The notes below the pieces were generated by a model. It made no database searches. It saw only the letters and a list, made by a program, of their open reading frames with translations, and had not been told where the DNA came from. Shown here piece after piece: positions 8,852-16,636 of a DNA stretch of 64,000 nt. The stretch comes from Pseudomonas akapageensis. GTDB lineage: Bacteria; Pseudomonadota; Gammaproteobacteria; Pseudomonadales; Pseudomonadaceae. Location: assembly GCF_011355085.1 (NCBI RefSeq), contig NZ_VXCP01000006.1, positions 62,001-126,000 on the forward strand, written 5' to 3'. Position numbers and translations under genes: made by a program. Each line of letters begins with the position of its first letter. Position 1 is the first letter of the stretch.

Positions 8852-8867
8852 TGTAGTATTCACTACA
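8852..8867. promoter_or_regulatory. Candidate RpiR/HexR-type operator
   Basis: TGTAGTATTCACTACA is a perfect inverted repeat with 6-bp arms. It fits the published consensus for HexR, an RpiR-family regulator (TGTARTNNNNNYTACA), at every fixed position. It lies 58 bases upstream of the RpiR gene at 8793 inside an A/T-rich stretch where a promoter would be expected. No second copy was found before the permease or cyclodeaminase-like genes. Confidence 0.6.
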
Positions 8868-8979
8868 GTCCAGTTTTTTTCGACACGGTTGCTCGATTAG
8901 CTCGATCAAGTATAAAAATACTATTGCTATCAAATAGATAGAGGTTTTCTGGCGCGGAGTTAAGGGGCCGTGCCTTCTG

Positions 8980-9366
8980 CTATGAAACCACCGCGCCACG
9001 AGCCAGCAACAACTCCCGCAACACCGAACGGTGGCAATGACGCTCATCGTCGCAGTAGCAGCCGATCGCCATATGCGTCTGGTGAGAGAGTGCTGCCAGA
9101 AGATCGAGCAGTTGGCGGGCCGCCGGCTCGTTCATTTCGGCCCGGAACTTTTTCACGAAGATGGCCCAGGATTTTTCATCTGCCGACGCTTTGGCATCCG
9201 CGACCAGCGCAGCGCTGGGCGACAGCACGGGTAACCAGATGTCGTAGAAGTTCCGGCTTGCGAATTCGGCTTTCGGTACGCCTCGCGGTGGTCGACGCAC
9301 AGTACCCAGGCGCAGGCCTTCGTTCGCACTGCGTGGCGATCCCAATTGAACGATATGAATGGTCAT
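8980..9366 (-). CDS. DUF488 family protein
   Basis: About 128 residues. The opening IHIVQLGSPRSANEGLRLGTVRRPPRGV and the C-terminal GCYCDDERHCHRSVLRELL are the hallmarks of the DUF488 family, small soluble proteins of unknown function with conserved Cys and His residues that may bind metal or nucleic acid. The ATG at 9366 has AAGGAA at better spacing than the one at 9372. It is monocistronic, with a strong hairpin separating it from the exporter gene upstream. Confidence 0.82.
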   Translation of the reverse strand: MTIHIVQLGSPRSANEGLRLGTVRRPPRGVPKAEFASRNFYDIWLPVLSPSAALVADAKASADEKSWAIFVKKFRAEMNEPAARQLLDLLAALSHQTHMAIGCYCDDERHCHRSVLRELLLARGAVVS

Positions 9367-9399
9367 GGTCATTCCTTCGTCGCAATTTCATTCGAGGCG

Positions 9400-9432
9400 C
9401 TGGCGCAGCGATCAGGGTAATCGCTGCGCCAG
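9400..9432 (-). terminator. Strong hairpin downstream of the DMT exporter gene
   Basis: A 13-bp perfect stem (CTGGCGCAGCGAT and its complement) with a 7-base loop lies 16 bases after the stop of the exporter gene. There is no clear T-run, so it may act as a weak terminator or as 3'-end protection. Confidence 0.55.
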
Positions 9433-9447
9433 ACTTGCGTGCAAGGG

Positions 9448-10317
9448 TTATCCCTTGGCAGCAGGGGCGTGCTTGTAGACTAGTGCAACGCCAGCCAGAA
9501 TCGCCAGCATGCCGATCACGCTGAGCCCGGACAGCACATTACCCAGAAACAGGTAATCCATCCCCGCCGTTACCGCTGGCACCAGGTAGAACAGGCTGGT
9601 GACATTGACCAGGTTGCCGGCGCGAATCATTCGGTACAGCAGCAATTGCGCCAGCACCGAGATCACCAGCCCCAGCCAGAGTGCTGGCGCGATGAAGCCG
9701 ATGCTCATTTCGAACTCGATCGGTTGCACGGGTACGAACGCCAGACAGGCCAGCAGGCTGATGCCATATTGCAATGGCAGGACCTGGATAGGTGACTGCT
9801 GGATGCGCTTCTGCAAGATGGCCCCGATGGTCATGCACGCCAGCGCTGCCAGCGCGAACAGCATACCGGCGGGGGCAAAGCGCGACACCACGAGGCTCTG
9901 GTAAACCACCAGCACCAGGCCACCCAGGGCGACAAACAACCCGCCCAGGCGCAGGGCGTTGAAGCGGCGCTCGACCAACAGCAGGGTGAGGATCGGTTGA
10001 ATGCCCAGCAGGGTAGCGATCAGGCCGGGGGTGATGCCATGGGCCATGGCCTGGAAGTAGCAGATGGCGTAGCTGCCAATCAGCAACAGGCCGGTTGCGC
10101 CGACGCGCCGGCGCGTGCCCCGGTCCGGCAACCATTGTCCGGCGTTCAAGCCGAAAATCAGCAGTACACCGAAGGCGAGGGCGAAGCGCACGATCAGCAG
10201 CGCAAAGGCCGAACCGTGGTCCAGCCCCCAGCGAGTGAAAATCGCCGCGCTGCCCCATAGCAGCACAAAGAGCAGCATGGCCCCGTAGGAGGCCAGTGTG
10301 GATTTGTTCCATGTCAT
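9448..10317 (-). CDS. EamA/DMT-family transporter
   Basis: A 289-residue inner-membrane protein with ten hydrophobic segments arranged as two EamA repeats. The first begins MLLFVLLWGSAAIFTRWGLDHGSAFALLIVRF in overlapping motifs; the second begins near GMLFALAALACMTIGAILQKR. DMT proteins of this class export amino acids or small metabolites, but the substrate is not readable. The start at 10317 was chosen because AGGTGA lies about 8 bases upstream; the frame stays open to 10440 through the structured leader. It is unusual in having a 270-base leader with hairpins and a short ORF (see 10345 and 10424). Confidence 0.88.
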   Translation of the reverse strand: MTWNKSTLASYGAMLLFVLLWGSAAIFTRWGLDHGSAFALLIVRFALAFGVLLIFGLNAGQWLPDRGTRRRVGATGLLLIGSYAICYFQAMAHGITPGLIATLLGIQPILTLLLVERRFNALRLGGLFVALGGLVLVVYQSLVVSRFAPAGMLFALAALACMTIGAILQKRIQQSPIQVLPLQYGISLLACLAFVPVQPIEFEMSIGFIAPALWLGLVISVLAQLLLYRMIRAGNLVNVTSLFYLVPAVTAGMDYLFLGNVLSGLSVIGMLAILAGVALVYKHAPAAKG

Positions 10318-10344
10318 GAAAAAATCACCTGTCGGAGGACAACA

Positions 10345-10407
10345 GGCTCCAGCACCATGCCGGGCGCACACGCGCACGGAAAACGGCAGGTATTGAATGC
10401 TGGAACC
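10345..10407 (-). promoter_or_regulatory. Leader stem-loop just upstream of the exporter ribosome site
   Basis: The 10-base arms 10345-10354 and 10398-10407 are complementary with one G-U wobble and enclose a GC-rich interior. The structure ends 27 bases before the exporter start, so its folding could mask or free the ribosome site. Together with the hairpin at 10601 and the valine-rich ORF it resembles an attenuator or leader switch. Confidence 0.4.
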
Positions 10408-10423
10408 GTGAAACGGGCCGGTA

Positions 10424-10588
10424 TCAGCCCGGGATGGCAACCAGTGGCGGCGGGCATACGCCTGCTGCTACCACTGCAACATCCACGACAGACGAGGTGT
10501 GTGGGGGAGGCGTGGCGCACAGGCGAACACTGGCGGTAACTGCCAGGTTCGATACATCCAGGATGTGCGCTACGAAATGAGGGGTCAT
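10424..10588 (-). CDS. Possible valine-rich leader peptide (54 aa)
   Basis: A short ORF between a perfect hairpin (10601-10619) and the leader stem-loop of the exporter gene. It encodes MTPHFVAHILDVSNLAV and later SSVVDVAVVAAGV, and is rich in valine and alanine. GGAAAGG lies 6-9 bases before its ATG. It could be a translated leader that senses charged tRNA or ribosome position, or a chance frame in GC-rich DNA. It is not recognised as a member of any family. Confidence 0.35.
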   Translation of the reverse strand: MTPHFVAHILDVSNLAVTASVRLCATPPPHTSSVVDVAVVAAGVCPPPLVAIPG

Positions 10589-10600
10589 GAGAGCCTTTCC

Positions 10601-10619
10601 ATTGCCCGATGCGGGCAAT
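10601..10619. promoter_or_regulatory. Perfect 8-bp hairpin in the exporter leader
   Basis: ATTGCCCG, a 3-base loop, then CGGGCAAT; a further ATTGCC follows directly. It lies 13 bases upstream of the possible leader ORF. It could be an operator or an RNA hairpin. Confidence 0.4.
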
Positions 10620-10658
10620 TGCCGGCTGAACGTAACATGCTTTTTTGGAGATGTCACT

Positions 10659-10732
10659 TTGCTGCGCGTCGCCGGAGGCATTCCCACGCTCTGCGTGGGA
10701 ATGCAGTACCAGACGCTCCAGCGTCGCGTGGG
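10659..10732. repeat. Palindromic repeat, second type, partial copy
   Basis: It contains CATTCCCACGC, TCT, GCGTGGGAATG followed by GACGCTCCAGCGTC. The same modules make up the fuller elements at 28239 and 32642. It lies just after the stop of the NCS1 permease gene and may help end its transcript. Confidence 0.75.
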
Positions 10733-10736
10733 TGAT

Positions 10737-12098
10737 TTACAAGTTTCGAGCCGGAATAACTTTAACCGCCCTGGCTTTCATCAGCAGGAAATAACTCAAC
10801 GCAGGCACGACCAGTCCCACCACCCAGGCCAGGTCAACCCCATCCAGCGCCGTGGCCACCGGCCCCACATAGAGCGTGGTGTTCATGAACGGTATCTCCA
10901 GCAGGATCGCCACCACGAAACTGCCGCAGGCAACGCCGTTGACCCGCCCGTAGATGCCGTTCATGTCGAAGATGTCTTCGAGCTGGTACTGGCCCTTGCG
11001 CAGGCAGTAGTAGTCCACCAGGTTGATCGCTGTCCAAGGGATCAGGAAGTAGCTCATGAAGAAGATGAAGTTCAGGAAGAACGCTATGAAGTCATCCTGG
11101 CTGATGGTGCACAGCGCCGTGGCGATCAGGCTGATGATCAGCATGAACAGGCCGCGTACCCGTGGGGTGACGCGCAAGCGGGAGAAGGGTTCGATCACGG
11201 TGATGGTCGACATGAACGCACCGTACAGGTTGAAGACGTTGATCGAGACCTGGCCATAGACGATGAAGGCGAATAGCAGTACCGCCGCCGCACCGAACAA
11301 CCCGGCGACCTGGCTGCCGACATTGCTGGCGAAATCCGGGATGGCGACGCTGAGAATCGCGCCAAGGATCATCATCCAGGCGCCGCCGCTGACGGTGCCG
11401 GCATAGCTGTACCAGAACACCCTGGACATCGGCGTGTCGGTGGGCAGGTAGCGCGAGTAGTCGGCCACGTACGGGGCATAGGACAACTGCCAGGTCACCG
11501 CGATGCTGACCGCCACCAGGAACTTCGACAGCGAGAAGCCGGTCGCCGCCCATTGCTCGGCGGGGATCGGCAGGCTCAGCGCCAACAGCGTCGCGGCGAT
11601 GAACACCACCAGCGACAGGATCGACAACCATTTCTGCAGGCGGTGAATCAAGCGGTAGCCATACAGCGCCACACCGAAGCACAGCGCACCGATCATATAG
11701 ATGTTGGCATTGGCTGAAAGCGGGCTGACTGACGCCACGGCCTGGGCCGCGAGCAGGGTATTGCTGACGAAGAAGCCCAGGTAGATCAGCATCACGAACA
11801 GCAGCGGCAACACAGCACCGATCACGCCGAACTGGGCACGGCTCTGGATCATTTGCGGGATGCCCAGCCTTGGCCCCTGAGCCGAGTGCGAGGCCATGAA
11901 GATGGCGCCGAGCAGGGAGCCGAGCACGATAGCCAGGGCGCTCCAGAACAGGTTCAGGCCTATCACCACCGGCAGCACGCCGGATGCGATGGTGGTGATG
12001 TTCATGTTGGCGCCGAACCAGATGAAGAACAGCGAACCGGGTTTGCCGTAACGTTCGGCTTCGGGAATGAAATCGATGCTTCTTTTTTCGACTTGCAT
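10737..12098 (-). CDS. NCS1-family (cytosine/purine-type) permease
   Basis: A 453-residue inner-membrane protein with about 12 hydrophobic segments. The motifs SAQGPRLGIPQMIQSRAQFG, SYAPYVADYSRYLP and WTAINLVDYY are typical of bacterial NCS1 transporters for nucleobases and related ring compounds. The ATG at 12098 follows AGGAG; a GTG at 12107 would overlap the upstream stop. It follows the isochorismatase-fold gene directly, so the pair is co-transcribed. It is about as similar to the divergent permease at 15136 as paralogs usually are. Confidence 0.9.
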   Translation of the reverse strand: MQVEKRSIDFIPEAERYGKPGSLFFIWFGANMNITTIASGVLPVVIGLNLFWSALAIVLGSLLGAIFMASHSAQGPRLGIPQMIQSRAQFGVIGAVLPLLFVMLIYLGFFVSNTLLAAQAVASVSPLSANANIYMIGALCFGVALYGYRLIHRLQKWLSILSLVVFIAATLLALSLPIPAEQWAATGFSLSKFLVAVSIAVTWQLSYAPYVADYSRYLPTDTPMSRVFWYSYAGTVSGGAWMMILGAILSVAIPDFASNVGSQVAGLFGAAAVLLFAFIVYGQVSINVFNLYGAFMSTITVIEPFSRLRVTPRVRGLFMLIISLIATALCTISQDDFIAFFLNFIFFMSYFLIPWTAINLVDYYCLRKGQYQLEDIFDMNGIYGRVNGVACGSFVVAILLEIPFMNTTLYVGPVATALDGVDLAWVVGLVVPALSYFLLMKARAVKVIPARNL

Positions 12099-12103
12099 GG
12101 CGA

Positions 12104-12784
12104 TCACTCCTGGGCCTGGCGGAGAAGGCGGGACTGCAGGCGCGCGATGGTGCCTTGCAGTTCATGGGGTTGATGGGCGAACTGGTCCGGGTGCTCGGGG
12201 GCGCAGCTGATGTAGTCCTGGTTGTCCAGGGCGCGCAGGAGTTCGGCGCAGGTCAGCAGCTCCAGCGAGTAGACCCAGTTGGCCATGATCAACAGCGCCG
12301 AATAATGAGCGGCGAGGGTGGTCGTGGTGCAGGCATCGGTGAGCAGGCGAATGCGATAGCCCAGGGCGAAGGCGTCGTACACCGTGGTGAGGACGCAAAC
12401 GTCGGTGAGCACGCCGCCGACGATCAGGGTGTCGACGCCAAGTTGCTTGAGCTGGGCGTCCAGATCGGTCTGGTGGAAGGCGCTGTAGCGGGGTTTGTCG
12501 ATAACCCGGTCATCCGGTCGTGGCGTCAGTGCCTCGATGATCTCCACCTGGGCAGTGCCGCTGCGGTAACCGGCAGGGCCGTTGTCGACGGCCAAGGGTT
12601 CGCCGGGTGCAAGGTTGCTGCCATCGGCCTGGTTGATGTGGCGGGTGTAGATCACCGGAATCGCTAGATGGCGAACGGCGTCGAGGACGATCCGGGTATT
12701 GGCCACGACACGGGAGAAGTTCTCGAGCGCGAAGCCATCTTCCTGTTGCATGTCGATGATCAAAAATGCGTTTTTATTTTTCAT
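12104..12784 (-). CDS. Isochorismatase-fold cysteine hydrolase, RutB-like
   Basis: About 226 residues. AFLIIDMQQEDG carries the catalytic Asp, VIDKPRYSAFHQT the Lys, and VGGVLTDVCVLTTVYDAF the nucleophilic Cys. The length and cluster context (flavin monooxygenase, flavin reductase, NCS1 permease) recall RutB, which hydrolyses the ring-opened product of uracil. The cluster has no RutC, RutD or RutE, so a related ring-opening pathway is more likely than uracil breakdown itself. The ATG at 12784 (MKNKNAF) has weak CAGG upstream; the frame extends to 12814. Confidence 0.85.
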   Translation of the reverse strand: MKNKNAFLIIDMQQEDGFALENFSRVVANTRIVLDAVRHLAIPVIYTRHINQADGSNLAPGEPLAVDNGPAGYRSGTAQVEIIEALTPRPDDRVIDKPRYSAFHQTDLDAQLKQLGVDTLIVGGVLTDVCVLTTVYDAFALGYRIRLLTDACTTTTLAAHYSALLIMANWVYSLELLTCAELLRALDNQDYISCAPEHPDQFAHQPHELQGTIARLQSRLLRQAQE

Positions 12785-12858
12785 GGGCAAAGCCTGATCA
12801 AGGTTGTCGAGCACGGCGAAGCCGCGCGGTCGGCAAAAAGGTGCAGCTCAGGGATTGC

Positions 12859-13014
12859 TCAGGAAATTATCGACCAGAAGCCGTTCTGCTTGGCCGAGAC
12901 GCTGGCGCGCAGGCGCTTGAGTTGGACGTGCGAGGTGCTGGCGTTGGCGCACAGGTAGGCCAGCTCGGCACCGGGCAGGAGGGGAGTGGCAGGTGGGTTG
13001 AATCGATTGTTCAT
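12859..13014 (-). CDS. Short hypothetical protein (51 aa)
   Basis: An open frame on the same strand as the flanking rut-like genes, beginning MNNRFNPPATPLLPGAELAYL and ending NGFWSIIS. It lies between the hydrolase and monooxygenase genes, next to a REPIN, and the frame extends upstream to 13161 only through the REPIN. I do not recognise it; no strong ribosome site is visible. It may be a small operon member, a remnant, or a chance ORF. The rest of 12785-13172 holds the REPIN and nothing else that I can identify. Confidence 0.4.
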   Translation of the reverse strand: MNNRFNPPATPLLPGAELAYLCANASTSHVQLKRLRASVSAKQNGFWSIIS

Positions 13015-13064
13015 GGTGAGCATCGACCGTTGTTTTTGTGTTTTTTTGAGCCCGCTTCGCGGGC

Positions 13065-13140
13065 TATCGCGGGCAAGCCCGCTCCCACAGGAGATCGCGG
13101 TGCATGGAATAACTCTGTGGGAGCTGGCTTGCCAGCGATG
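13065..13140. repeat. REPIN-type palindromic repeat, copy 2
   Basis: Arms 13065-13090 and 13115-13140. The left arm carries the GCGGGCAAGCCCGC variant and the right arm GCTGGCTTGCCAGC, with the common CTCCCACAG end and a 24-base spacer. It lies between the monooxygenase gene and the short ORF. Confidence 0.88.
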
Positions 13141-13172
13141 AGGCCAGCAAGACCTATACAAATCCAGGGCTT

Positions 13173-14216
13173 TTATCGAAAAGCCGGCACCACTTCCTTG
13201 ATAAACAACTCCAGCGATTTCTTCTTCTCGGCATGGGGCAAGCTGTTATCGCACCAGAAGCTGAACTCATCCACGCCCAGTTCCTGATAGTACTGGATGC
13301 GTTCGATGATTTCTGCCGGCGTGCCGATCATGGTGTTCTTGTGGATGTTCTCCAGTTCGAACTCCGGGCGGCCAGCGAATTTTTCTTCCGGGCTCGGATC
13401 GAGGAAACCATTGACCGGTGTCTGCTTGTTGCCGAACCAGGCGTCGAAGGTGCGGTAGAAGCGCGAGATGGCCTTGGCCCCGACTTTCCAGCCTTCGGGG
13501 TCGTCGGCGCTGTGGACGTGGGTGTGGCGCAACACCATCAGTTGCGGCCGTGGAACGTCCGGGTTGTTGGCCAGCGCCGCTTCGAACTTGTTCTTCAGGT
13601 CCAGGACTTCTTCGTCGCCTTTCATCAATGGAGTGACCATGACGTTGCAGCCGTTGGCAACCGCGAAGTTGTGCGAATCCGGGTCGCGGGCCGCGATCCA
13701 CATCGGCGGGTTCGGCTTCTGGATCGGCTTTGGCACGCAGGTGGACGTGGGGAATTTCCAGATATCGCCGTCGTGGGCGTAGTCGCCTTGCCACAGCTTG
13801 CGCACCACCGGGACCATTTCACGCAGGTGATTGCCGCCGGTGGCTGCAGGCATGCCGTCGGCCATGCGGTCGAATTCGACCTGATAGGCGCCACGGGCCA
13901 GACCGACTTCCATCCGGCCGTTGCTGATCACATCGAGCAGGGCGCATTCGCCGGCTACCCGCAGCGGGTGCCAGAACGGCGCGATGATGGTACCGGCACC
14001 CAGGTGGATGGTCGTGGTCCTGGCCGCCAGATAGGCCAGCAGCGGCATCGGGCTTGGCGAAATGGTGTATTCCATGGCGTGGTGTTCGCCAATCCAGACC
14101 GTGCTGAAACCACCGGCTTCAGCCATCAGGGTCAATTCGGTCAGGTCTTCGAACAATTGGCGGTGGCTGACTTGCTCGTCCCAGCGCTCCATGTGCACGA
14201 ACAAAGAAAACTTCAT
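13173..14216 (-). CDS. Luciferase-like (LLM class) flavin-dependent oxidoreductase
   Basis: A 347-residue cytoplasmic TIM-barrel monooxygenase using FMNH2. The motifs FSLFVHMERWDEQ, VWIGEHHAMEYTISPSP, ERLAT-equivalent ALLDVISNGRMEVGLARG, and PPMWIAARDPDSHNFA are typical of bacterial luciferase-like enzymes. Its FMNH2 would come from the flavin reductase at 14318. With the hydrolase and permeases nearby, a role in oxidative ring opening of an imported heterocycle is plausible (inference). It is shorter than RutA (about 380 residues). An operator-like site at 14269 lies 52 bases before the start. Confidence 0.9.
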   Translation of the reverse strand: MKFSLFVHMERWDEQVSHRQLFEDLTELTLMAEAGGFSTVWIGEHHAMEYTISPSPMPLLAYLAARTTTIHLGAGTIIAPFWHPLRVAGECALLDVISNGRMEVGLARGAYQVEFDRMADGMPAATGGNHLREMVPVVRKLWQGDYAHDGDIWKFPTSTCVPKPIQKPNPPMWIAARDPDSHNFAVANGCNVMVTPLMKGDEEVLDLKNKFEAALANNPDVPRPQLMVLRHTHVHSADDPEGWKVGAKAISRFYRTFDAWFGNKQTPVNGFLDPSPEEKFAGRPEFELENIHKNTMIGTPAEIIERIQYYQELGVDEFSFWCDNSLPHAEKKKSLELFIKEVVPAFR

Positions 14217-14268
14217 GACGCATTCCTCGGATCTTTTGTTATCAGGAGCGCAGGCTGCGCGCTTCTAT

Positions 14269-14285
14269 TGGTATACCATAATACA
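14269..14285. promoter_or_regulatory. GntR-type operator, site 1
   Basis: TGGTATACCATAATACA. The first ten bases are a perfect palindrome. It is one of three related sites (14864, 15037) placed before the monooxygenase, flavin reductase and permease genes. Confidence 0.65.
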
Positions 14286-14317
14286 TTAACGCTGCAAAAT
14301 CTTCGTCACCCAGCCGA

Positions 14318-14803
14318 TCAGGCAAACGCCGGCAGCGCGGCCATCTTCCCGCGGCAGTAGACCAACGGACTGCTGGCCTGCTCGGGCACGATCAGGTTCT
14401 TCACCGCGCCGACCATGATGGCGTGATCGCCGCCTTCGTATTCACGCCACAATTCGCATTCGATGATCGCCGTGGCGTTGGCCAGCAGCGGGTTGCCCAA
14501 CTCACTGAGGGTCCATTCGATGCCCTGGGCCTTGTCCTTGCCTTTGCGGGCGAAGGCATAGGCTTCGTTCTGTTGTTCACCGGAAAGGAAGTGGATGGCG
14601 AAGCGCTTGTTCCTGATCAGCACCGGATAGGAATCGGAGCTGTAGTTGGGGCAGAACAGCACCAGGGCCGGATCGATCGACAGGGAGCTGAAGGCGCTGG
14701 CGGTCAGGCCGACGATCTGGCCGTCGTCGTCGAGCGTGGTGATCACGGTGACGCCGGAAGGGAAGGAGCCCATGACTTGCTTGTAGACGTTTGCGTCGAT
14801 CAT
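14318..14803 (-). CDS. Flavin reductase family protein (FMN-dependent, RutF/HpaC-like)
   Basis: About 161 residues. FPSGVTVITTLDDDGQIVGLTASAFSSLSIDPALVLFC is the flavin-binding N-terminal region and GGDHAIMVGAVKNL the conserved C-terminal motif of the short-chain flavin reductases. They use NAD(P)H to supply reduced FMN to a monooxygenase, here most likely the LLM enzyme next door. The start at 14803 has GAGG upstream; the frame runs on to 14905 through the operator. It has its own operator-like site at 14864. Confidence 0.9.
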   Translation of the reverse strand: MIDANVYKQVMGSFPSGVTVITTLDDDGQIVGLTASAFSSLSIDPALVLFCPNYSSDSYPVLIRNKRFAIHFLSGEQQNEAYAFARKGKDKAQGIEWTLSELGNPLLANATAIIECELWREYEGGDHAIMVGAVKNLIVPEQASSPLVYCRGKMAALPAFA

Positions 14804-14863
14804 CGGATGGTCCTCGGTATGACGGGCGGCTTTGAGCGCGCTTTTTGTGTTTGGTGTGTCTGA

Positions 14864-14880
14864 TGGTATACCGTAATACG
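14864..14880. promoter_or_regulatory. GntR-type operator, site 2
   Basis: TGGTATACCGTAATACG, about 60 bases before the flavin reductase start. It matches site 1 at 15 of 17 positions. Confidence 0.65.
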
Positions 14881-15036
14881 TCTTTTGCAAGCGCTTTTCA
14901 GGCAAGGCGACGAACGCCGTGTTTCTGCCTGGCGACTAATGAATTCAAGGGTTGCAGCTGTCAGCAAGGGCTAACGGTGGGTCAGGCGTGCGGATCAGTT
15001 CGTCGTGTAATGGCCGGATCAGTCTTGTGAAAAGTT

Positions 15037-15053
15037 TGGAATACCATAATATG
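15037..15053. promoter_or_regulatory. GntR-type operator, site 3
   Basis: TGGAATACCATAATATG, about 83 bases before the permease start. All three sites fit TGGWATACCRTAATAYR and face the same way. Confidence 0.6.
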
Positions 15054-15135
15054 GGATTCATCTGAGGGGCTGCCTGACAGCTTCCTGGTTTGGCTTCATA
15101 CAAAGACAAGAACTGACAAACTCGAGTTATAGCCC

Positions 15136-16545
15136 ATGTCCCAGACGTCCCAGCAAAACCAGCTGATAGAGAACCATACGGTCGATTTCGTACCGCTTGC
15201 CGAGCGTCACGGCAAGGCCAGGGATCTCTTTACGCTGTGGTTCAGTACCAATATCGCGCCGTTGCCGATCGTCACCGGTGCGATGGTGGTACAGGTGTTT
15301 CACCTCAATCTGTTCTGGGGGCTGATTGCCATTGCCCTGGGGCACATGATTGGTGGCATTGTCATTGCCCTGGCTTCAGCCCAGGGGCCCCGGATGGGGA
15401 TTCCGCAAATGATCCAGAGCCGCGGTCAGTTCGGTCGCTACGGCGCGTTGCTGATCGTATTCTTTGCGGCACTTATCTATGTCGGTTTCTTCATCTCCAA
15501 CATCGTCCTGGCCGGCGAATCGATTCACGGCATGGTCGAATCCGTACCGCTACCGGCGGGTATCGTGCTCGGAGCCTTGAGCGCCACGGCGATCGGGGTG
15601 ATCGGTTATCGCTTCATTCATACCCTCAACCGTATCGGCACCTGGGTGATGGGCAGTGCCTTGCTGGCCGGCTTCGTCTACATCTTCGGCCATGAATTGC
15701 CGGCGGACTTTTTCAGCCGCGGCGGTTTCAACCTGTCCGGCTGGCTGGCGACGGTGTCGCTGGGGATTATCTGGCAGATCAGTTTTTCGCCTTATGTTTC
15801 CGACTATTCGCGTTACCTGCCGAGCGATATCGGTATCGCCAGGCCGTTCTGGGCCACGTATTTTGGCGCGACACTGGGGACCATCCTGTCGTTCAGCTTT
15901 GGTGCTGTAGCCGTATTGGCGACCCCGGAAGGGACCGAGGCCATGGCGGCGGTCAAGCAGTCGACCGGTGTGCTCGGTCCGGTGCTGATGGTGCTGTTCC
16001 TGCTCAACATCATCAGCCACAACGCGCTGAATCTATATGGCGCCGTGCTGTCGATCGTGACCTCGATCCAGACCTTTGCCGGCAGCTGGACGCCGAGCAT
16101 CAAGGTGCGGGTGGTGTTGTCGACAGTGGTGCTAGTGGGTTGCTGCCTGATGGCACTGAGCGCTTCGGCCAATTTCATCTCGCATTTCATTGGCCTGATT
16201 CTGGCGCTGTTGCTGGTGCTGGTGCCCTGGGCGTCGATCAACCTGATCGACTTCTACCTGATCAAGCGTGGCCGCTATGACATCGCCTCGATCTTCCGTG
16301 CCGACGGCGGCATCTACGGACGTTTCAACCTGCACGCGATCGTGGCCTATTTCATCGGCATTCTGGTGCAGTTGCCGTTTGCCAATACGTCGCTGTATGT
16401 GGGGCCTTATGCCAACTACATCGAGGGCGTGGATTTGTCGTGGCTGGTGGGGCTGGCGGTGACCTGTCCGCTGTATTACTGCCTGGCGACTCGGGGGCGG
16501 TCTGTTGTAGAAGCGAGCCCGACTGCGATGGCGACATCTCGGTAA
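15136..16545 (+). CDS. NCS1-family (cytosine/purine-type) permease
   Basis: A 469-residue inner-membrane protein with about 12 hydrophobic segments. It carries the same signature runs as the permease at 10737: VDFVPLAERHGKARDLF at the N-terminus, SAQGPRMGIPQMIQSRGQFG, SFSPYVSDYSRYLP and WASINLIDFY. The substrate is probably a nucleobase-like ring compound. It is divergent from the flavin reductase gene and shares the operator motif, so the two permeases and the monooxygenase set likely respond to one regulator. That regulator is not in the window. Confidence 0.9.
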   Translation: MSQTSQQNQLIENHTVDFVPLAERHGKARDLFTLWFSTNIAPLPIVTGAMVVQVFHLNLFWGLIAIALGHMIGGIVIALASAQGPRMGIPQMIQSRGQFGRYGALLIVFFAALIYVGFFISNIVLAGESIHGMVESVPLPAGIVLGALSATAIGVIGYRFIHTLNRIGTWVMGSALLAGFVYIFGHELPADFFSRGGFNLSGWLATVSLGIIWQISFSPYVSDYSRYLPSDIGIARPFWATYFGATLGTILSFSFGAVAVLATPEGTEAMAAVKQSTGVLGPVLMVLFLLNIISHNALNLYGAVLSIVTSIQTFAGSWTPSIKVRVVLSTVVLVGCCLMALSASANFISHFIGLILALLLVLVPWASINLIDFYLIKRGRYDIASIFRADGGIYGRFNLHAIVAYFIGILVQLPFANTSLYVGPYANYIEGVDLSWLVGLAVTCPLYYCLATRGRSVVEASPTAMATSR

Positions 16546-16573
16546 CTAAGGTACACCGCGATGAGGCCCCCAT

Positions 16574-16602
16574 AAAAAAACTCCCACGTCTAAACGTGGG
16601 AG
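16574..16602 (-). terminator. Rho-independent terminator of the curlin operon
   Basis: A 9-bp perfect stem (CTCCCACGT/ACGTGGGAG) with a 4-base loop, followed on the minus strand by seven T residues. It lies 35 bases after the csgA-like stop. There is no T-run in the plus direction. Confidence 0.85.
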
Positions 16603-16636
16603 CAAAGTGGGAACTGCAGGAGAGTGAAACACTTGC

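Larger units (their letters stand above)
14804..15135. other. Divergent promoter region of flavin reductase and permease genes
   Basis: A 332-base gap. It holds two GntR-type sites (14864 and 15037), one near each start, and no convincing gene. The central part (about 14890-15030) shows nothing recognisable. Confidence 0.6.

Noticed and set aside
13041..13064. Hairpin with a T-run as a terminator
   Set aside because: The T-run precedes the hairpin on the plus strand and becomes A on the minus strand, so it is not a terminator in either direction.
10737..16545. Calling the cluster a complete Rut uracil pathway
   Set aside because: rutC, rutD and rutE are absent and the monooxygenase is shorter than RutA, so only a rut-like description is supported.
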